Below, one piece after another: positions 47,451-47,938 of a DNA stretch of 47,938 bases. Under the pieces are notes generated by a model. The model was not told the DNA's origin and did not search any database. It saw only the letters and a list, made by a program, of their open reading frames with translations. Both the position numbers and the translations under genes were made by a program. This DNA comes from a virus: positions 1-47,938 of IMG/VR virus record IMGVR_UViG_3300027862_000001. One strand, given 5' to 3'. Each line of letters starts with the position of its first letter. Within the stretch, counting starts at the first letter, position 1.

Positions 47451-47938
47451 TGAGCTTAGGCACACAATTCGGACTGCTGTCGACGGGTTTCATCCCGAAG
47501 GCGATCACGGACATAACCGCCGACCTCCAGGCCGCGATGAAGTCAGCCTTCGGGGCCTCGATTAATGTCACTCCTCAGAGCCGCTTCGGTCAGATCATAG
47601 GGATCATAGCTGAGCGCTACCTTGAGTTATGGAACCTCGCGGGAGCAGTCCACGCAGCATTCAACCCTGACAATGCGCTGGGTCAAGACCTGGTGAACGT
47701 CGCGGCGATCACCGGGACGCTCCCTGTCATCCCCACGAGTTCGACCGTGACGGAGACGCTAACCGGCACGCCAAACACTCTCTGTCCAGCCGGGCGTCAG
47801 GTCGCGGTCCAGGGCACGCTCTCCGTGTTCAACACTCTGGCGGACGCCACGATCACCGCGCTCACCGCGTGGGCAGCTTACAGCCCCCTGTTGGGCGACC
47901 GCCGAACGAATGGAGGGAATGCTTACCAGTGCATCACA
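47450..47938 (+). CDS. baseplate J-like protein, N-terminal part (continues at 1-1008)
   Basis: Starts at ATG 47450 overlapping the gp25-like stop. LLSTGFIPKAITDITADLQ, ASINVTPQSRFGQIIGIIAERYLELW and ALGQDLVNVAAITG are the standard beginning of baseplate J proteins. The frame continues unbroken over the terminal repeat into base 1. The last 99 bases duplicate 1-99, so unique coding here is 47450-47839 (130 codons). Confidence 0.9.
   Translation, partial: MSLGTQFGLLSTGFIPKAITDITADLQAAMKSAFGASINVTPQSRFGQIIGIIAERYLELWNLAGAVHAAFNPDNALGQDLVNVAAITGTLPVIPTSSTVTETLTGTPNTLCPAGRQVAVQGTLSVFNTLADATITALTAWAAYSPLLGDRRTNGGNAYQCIT
47840..47938. repeat. terminal direct repeat, right copy
   Basis: Identical to 1-99; see the left copy. 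When the genome is circularised one copy must be removed. Confidence 0.95.

Noticed and set aside
1-47938. Cyanobacterial host from GCGATCGC (HIP1) matches and Pam3-like baseplate
   Set aside because: General GATC enrichment in a GC-moderate genome could explain the octamer count, and Pam3-like baseplates occur outside cyanophages.
1-47938. CRISPR array
   Set aside because: No regularly spaced 20-40 bp repeats were seen; the only periodic repeats are the three 11-bp iterons and the two-copy repeats described.
1-47938. Temperate lifestyle
   Set aside because: No integrase, excisionase, CI-like repressor or partition gene recognised; the tRNA-like element is inside an operon with no integrase nearby.

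Overview
The window is a complete tailed-phage genome written as a linear contig. Bases 1-99 are identical to bases 47840-47938, so the molecule closes into a circle (or a terminally redundant permuted linear DNA) of about 47,839 bp, and the baseplate-J gene runs through the junction. I see no integrase, excisionase or CI-like repressor, which points to a lytic life cycle. The virion is a myovirus: a DUF3383-type sheath, a DUF3277-type tube, and a simple T4-like baseplate (Dit-like, plug, hub, Gp138-type spike, gp25-like, J, DUF2612). Its head module is DUF1073 portal, MuF-like protein, DUF2213 protease, cement and DUF2184 capsid. The host is probably a diderm (Gram-negative type) bacterium, because the phage encodes lipobox proteins, Sec signal peptides, an M15 endolysin and a protein that looks built to span from inner to outer membrane. 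The host genus cannot be read from the sequence.

Layout: two long divergent transcription units start from a roughly 540-bp non-coding hub at 25389-25928. The hub carries a long stem-loop, three 11-bp iterons and an AT-rich stretch, so it is both the divergent promoter region and the likely replication origin. Leftward (25.4 to 5.5 kb) lies the early/replication unit: a primase-helicase, a run of about 20 very small translationally coupled genes, a Cas4/RecB-like nuclease, a transglycosylase, an HNH protein, an SF2 helicase with degenerate motifs, a tRNA-like element, a family A DNA polymerase, an adenine methyltransferase, an HD phosphohydrolase, a RuvC-like resolvase, a DUF5664 nucleotide hydrolase, a T5 A1-like metallophosphoesterase and a small lipoprotein. 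It ends at a hairpin at 5466-5490.

Rightward (25.9 kb to the end, then 1 to 5.5 kb) come the terminases, several small Cys-rich genes, portal, an HNH insertion, head, neck, tail, a frameshifted tail-assembly chaperone, tape measure, baseplate, tail spike and lysis genes. The head region has mosaic scars: a 33-bp exact repeat, a duplicated terminator half, and two genes for secreted proteins.

Recurring themes: ATGA/GTGA start-stop overlaps almost everywhere; many CxxC zinc-ribbon mini-proteins; strong enrichment of GATC together with a phage Dam-like methylase; and four rightward genes without a Shine-Dalgarno site that have a TANNNT box exactly 6 nt before the start codon, suggesting leaderless transcripts. 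The most interesting functional cluster is the dNTP-editing plus variant-polymerase group (HD hydrolase, DUF5664, Pol A), which resembles the 2-aminoadenine (Z-DNA) toolkit but lacks a recognisable PurZ.
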